Assembly: GCA_027451915.1 (NCBI GenBank)
Contig: DAIDHU010000090.1
Span: 1 to 6,875 of the forward strand
Direction of reading: 5' to 3'
From: Thiomonas sp.
GTDB lineage: Bacteria; Pseudomonadota; Gammaproteobacteria; Burkholderiales; Burkholderiaceae_C
Length of the DNA stretch: 6,875 bases
Under the pieces are notes generated by a model. The model did not search any database and was not told the origin of the DNA. It saw only the letters and a program-made list of their open reading frames with translations. Both the position numbers and the translations under genes were made by a program. Below, one piece after another: positions 5,916-6,875 of this stretch (its first letter is position 1; the number at the start of each line of letters is the position of its first letter).

Positions 5916-5946
5916 GGCAACCCGCTCAACTGGCTTGGCAACCCGC
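5916..5946 (+). repeat. Short direct repeat, 21-base period
   Basis: GGCAACCCGC occurs at 5916-5925 and again at 5937-5946, two copies offset by 21 bases. In the ATPase frame both encode LGNP. Two copies only, function unknown. Confidence 0.45.
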
Positions 5947-6146
5947 ATTGCCCATCCACTGAGCAGACGGGGTGTACCGCTGAAGATCTGGTGCGGACTG
6001 CGCCTGAAGCGGTATCCTGTGCTTTGAAGCCGCACGCCCCGCCGGCGGCATGCGAGAGGCATCTCCGGGCCGCGCCGGATGGCAAAGCGCAGTTGCAACA
6101 GGCACAATGCGGAATGCCCGCTCCGTGGGCTTCGCCGGACTTCCCC

Positions 6147-6875
6147 GTGGCCAGTTCAGACCAGCTCAAGGCACTCATCAAGTCGCACATCAGTCGCGAT
6201 GACGGCCAGTTCTTGTCGGTCGCGATGCAAGTGGCCGCGCACGAGGCCAAGCTAGGGCACGGAAAGCTTGCCGAAGAGCTGCGCGAGATGATCGATGCAG
6301 CGAAGGCGCGCATCAGTCAGGACACAACGGGCAAGCTGGTCCCCATCGGCAGCGCAGCCAGACCGCGTGGAGAGCTGGCTAACCTCCTCACGGTTTCCCA
6401 TCCCGCCAATCGGCTGGGCGATGTGGTACTGGATGAGGCGGCCTCCGGCCAGCTACTGCGCGTGATCAAGGAACAGCGACAGCTCGCACGCATCAAGGAG
6501 CACGGCCTCTCGCCGCGTCGCAAGCTGTTGCTCGTCGGGCCACCTGGCACTGGCAAGACCATGACAGCAGCGGCGCTGGCTGGCGAATTGGGTATTCCTC
6601 TGTTCTTGGTGCGCCTCGACTCGTTGATTACCAAGTTCATGGGCGAGACCGCCTCGAAGCTCCGGCAGGTATTCGATGCGGTCACTGATATTCGCGGCGT
6701 GTACTTCTTCGACGAGTTCGATGCGATCGGCTCCCAGCGGTCCGGCCCGAACGACGTGGGCGAGATTCGTCGCGTCCTGAACTCCTTTCTGCAATTTCTG
6801 GAGAACGACGATGGTCCAAGTCTCATCGTCGCAGCTACCAACCATCCGGAGTTACTCGACAAAGCCGTGTACAGG
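6147..6875 (+). CDS. AAA+ ATPase, SpoVK/Vps4-like class (C-terminus beyond right edge)
   Basis: This is an ATP-driven ring protein; its substrate is unknown. Counting from an in-frame ATG at 6114: a helical N-terminal part (about 15-65, with DQLKALIKSH and AHEAKLGHGKLAEEL), a linker, then the AAA core. Walker A is GPPGTGKT (142-149). The pore loop is KFMGET (174-179, aromatic Phe175). Walker B is VYFFDEFDAI (196-205) with the catalytic Asp-Glu pair. Sensor 1 is in VAATNHPELLD (239-249, Asn243). The window ends at DKAVYR, just where the arginine-finger Arg-Arg-Phe should follow. I prefer GTG 6147 because the protein then starts directly at the helical domain; ATG 6114 adds 11 residues rich in Pro. 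Neither has a strong Shine-Dalgarno. Codons such as CTA, TTG, GTA and ATT are commoner than in glmU/glmS. ATPases of this type are, to my knowledge, often paired with a subtilisin-like protease in accessory islands; that neighbour would lie outside the window. It is not TnsC-like. Confidence 0.88.
   Translation, partial: MASSDQLKALIKSHISRDDGQFLSVAMQVAAHEAKLGHGKLAEELREMIDAAKARISQDTTGKLVPIGSAARPRGELANLLTVSHPANRLGDVVLDEAASGQLLRVIKEQRQLARIKEHGLSPRRKLLLVGPPGTGKTMTAAALAGELGIPLFLVRLDSLITKFMGETASKLRQVFDAVTDIRGVYFFDEFDAIGSQRSGPNDVGEIRRVLNSFLQFLENDDGPSLIVAATNHPELLDKAVYR

Larger units (their letters stand above)
5636..6146. other. Region between the element end and the ATPase gene, no convincing gene
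   Basis: About 510 bases. Open frames on both strands are short or proline/arginine/cysteine-rich, and none resembles a known protein. The ATPase frame itself stays open leftward to 5874, just after a TAA at 5871-5873, but that part has no protein-like pattern. The stretch holds a hairpin plus palindrome (5711-5740), a short direct repeat (5916-5946), and a locally AT-richer patch around 5850-5880. In that patch GACTG (5863-5867) and CAGTC (5876-5880) form an inverted repeat, the most likely place for a promoter or operator of the ATPase gene. No tRNA or other RNA gene is recognised. Confidence 0.6.
5532..6875. mobile_element. Probable Tn7-like element, glmS-proximal end and start of cargo (runs off right edge)
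   Basis: The DNA from 5532 starts with TGTGGAGTT, then two adjacent 20-bp repeats, then a weaker third copy. This is the layout of Tn7 ends, which start with TGTGG and an eight-base tip followed by TnsB-binding repeats. From memory, the Tn7 right end reads TGTGGGCGGACAATAAAGTC; here the repeat has CAGTTAAAGGCT at the corresponding place. The position, 23 bases after the glmS stop, is where such elements insert. In Tn7 the glmS-proximal end is the right end. No tnsABC gene is visible in the 1.3 kb shown, so transposition genes would have to lie further right or be lost. Codon use in the following gene differs from the housekeeping genes, supporting acquired DNA. Confidence 0.58.

Noticed and set aside
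5621..6107. Short minus-strand frames that could be transposase fragments
   Set aside because: No DDE, helix-turn-helix or other recognisable transposase motif could be read. Composition looks like non-coding DNA.
6317..6862. A 181-codon minus-strand frame in the ATPase region
   Set aside because: Antisense to the Walker A/B-bearing frame; Ser/Arg-rich with no motif.
6114..6875. The AAA+ protein as TnsC, the Tn7 regulator ATPase
   Set aside because: The KFMGET pore loop, the FFDEFDAI Walker B and the ATNHPELLD sensor belong to classical AAA unfoldase/SpoVK-type ATPases, not to the TnsC/IstB-like group.

Overview
The window is very GC-rich, with G or C at almost every third codon position, and looks like a proteobacterial chromosome, most likely a betaproteobacterium of the Burkholderiales/Rhodocyclales type. 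The grounds are the ubiquinone gene ubiA beside a Dps ferritin, and a tight glmU-glmS pair. This is a judgement from gene content and protein style, not from a search. The species cannot be named.

Left part (1-953, minus strand): the N-terminal third of ubiA (4-hydroxybenzoate polyprenyltransferase, running off the left edge) and, upstream of it, a complete dps-family ferritin. The Dps has Met at one position of its ferroxidase site where Asp or Glu is usual. A 418-base non-coding divergent region (954-1371) separates dps from a plus-strand gene for a small membrane-anchored, single-heme c-type cytochrome with four predicted membrane segments. That gene ends at a strong terminator-like hairpin.

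Middle part (2261-5508, plus strand): glmU then glmS, three bases apart, almost certainly one operon. GlmS makes glucosamine-6-phosphate. GlmU acetylates glucosamine-1-phosphate and couples it to UTP, giving UDP-GlcNAc for peptidoglycan and lipopolysaccharide. The phosphoglucosamine mutase step between them (GlmM) is not in this window. A -10-like TAGAAT lies so close to the glmU ATG that the mRNA may be almost leaderless.

Right part (5509-6875): the 3' end of glmS is the classical Tn7 attachment site. Twenty-three bases after the glmS stop there is a TGTGG terminus, followed by two adjacent 20-bp direct repeats (16/20 identical) and a weaker third copy. This layout matches the end of a Tn7-like transposon with its TnsB-binding repeats. 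Beyond about 0.5 kb without a convincing gene, the first cargo gene begins: an AAA+ ATPase of the SpoVK/Vps4-like class, cut by the right edge just before its expected arginine finger. Its codon use is visibly less GC3-biased than glmU/glmS, as expected for acquired DNA. The most interesting reading of the window is therefore the left boundary of a glmS-linked Tn7-like island carrying an ATPase-based accessory system, most of which lies outside the window.
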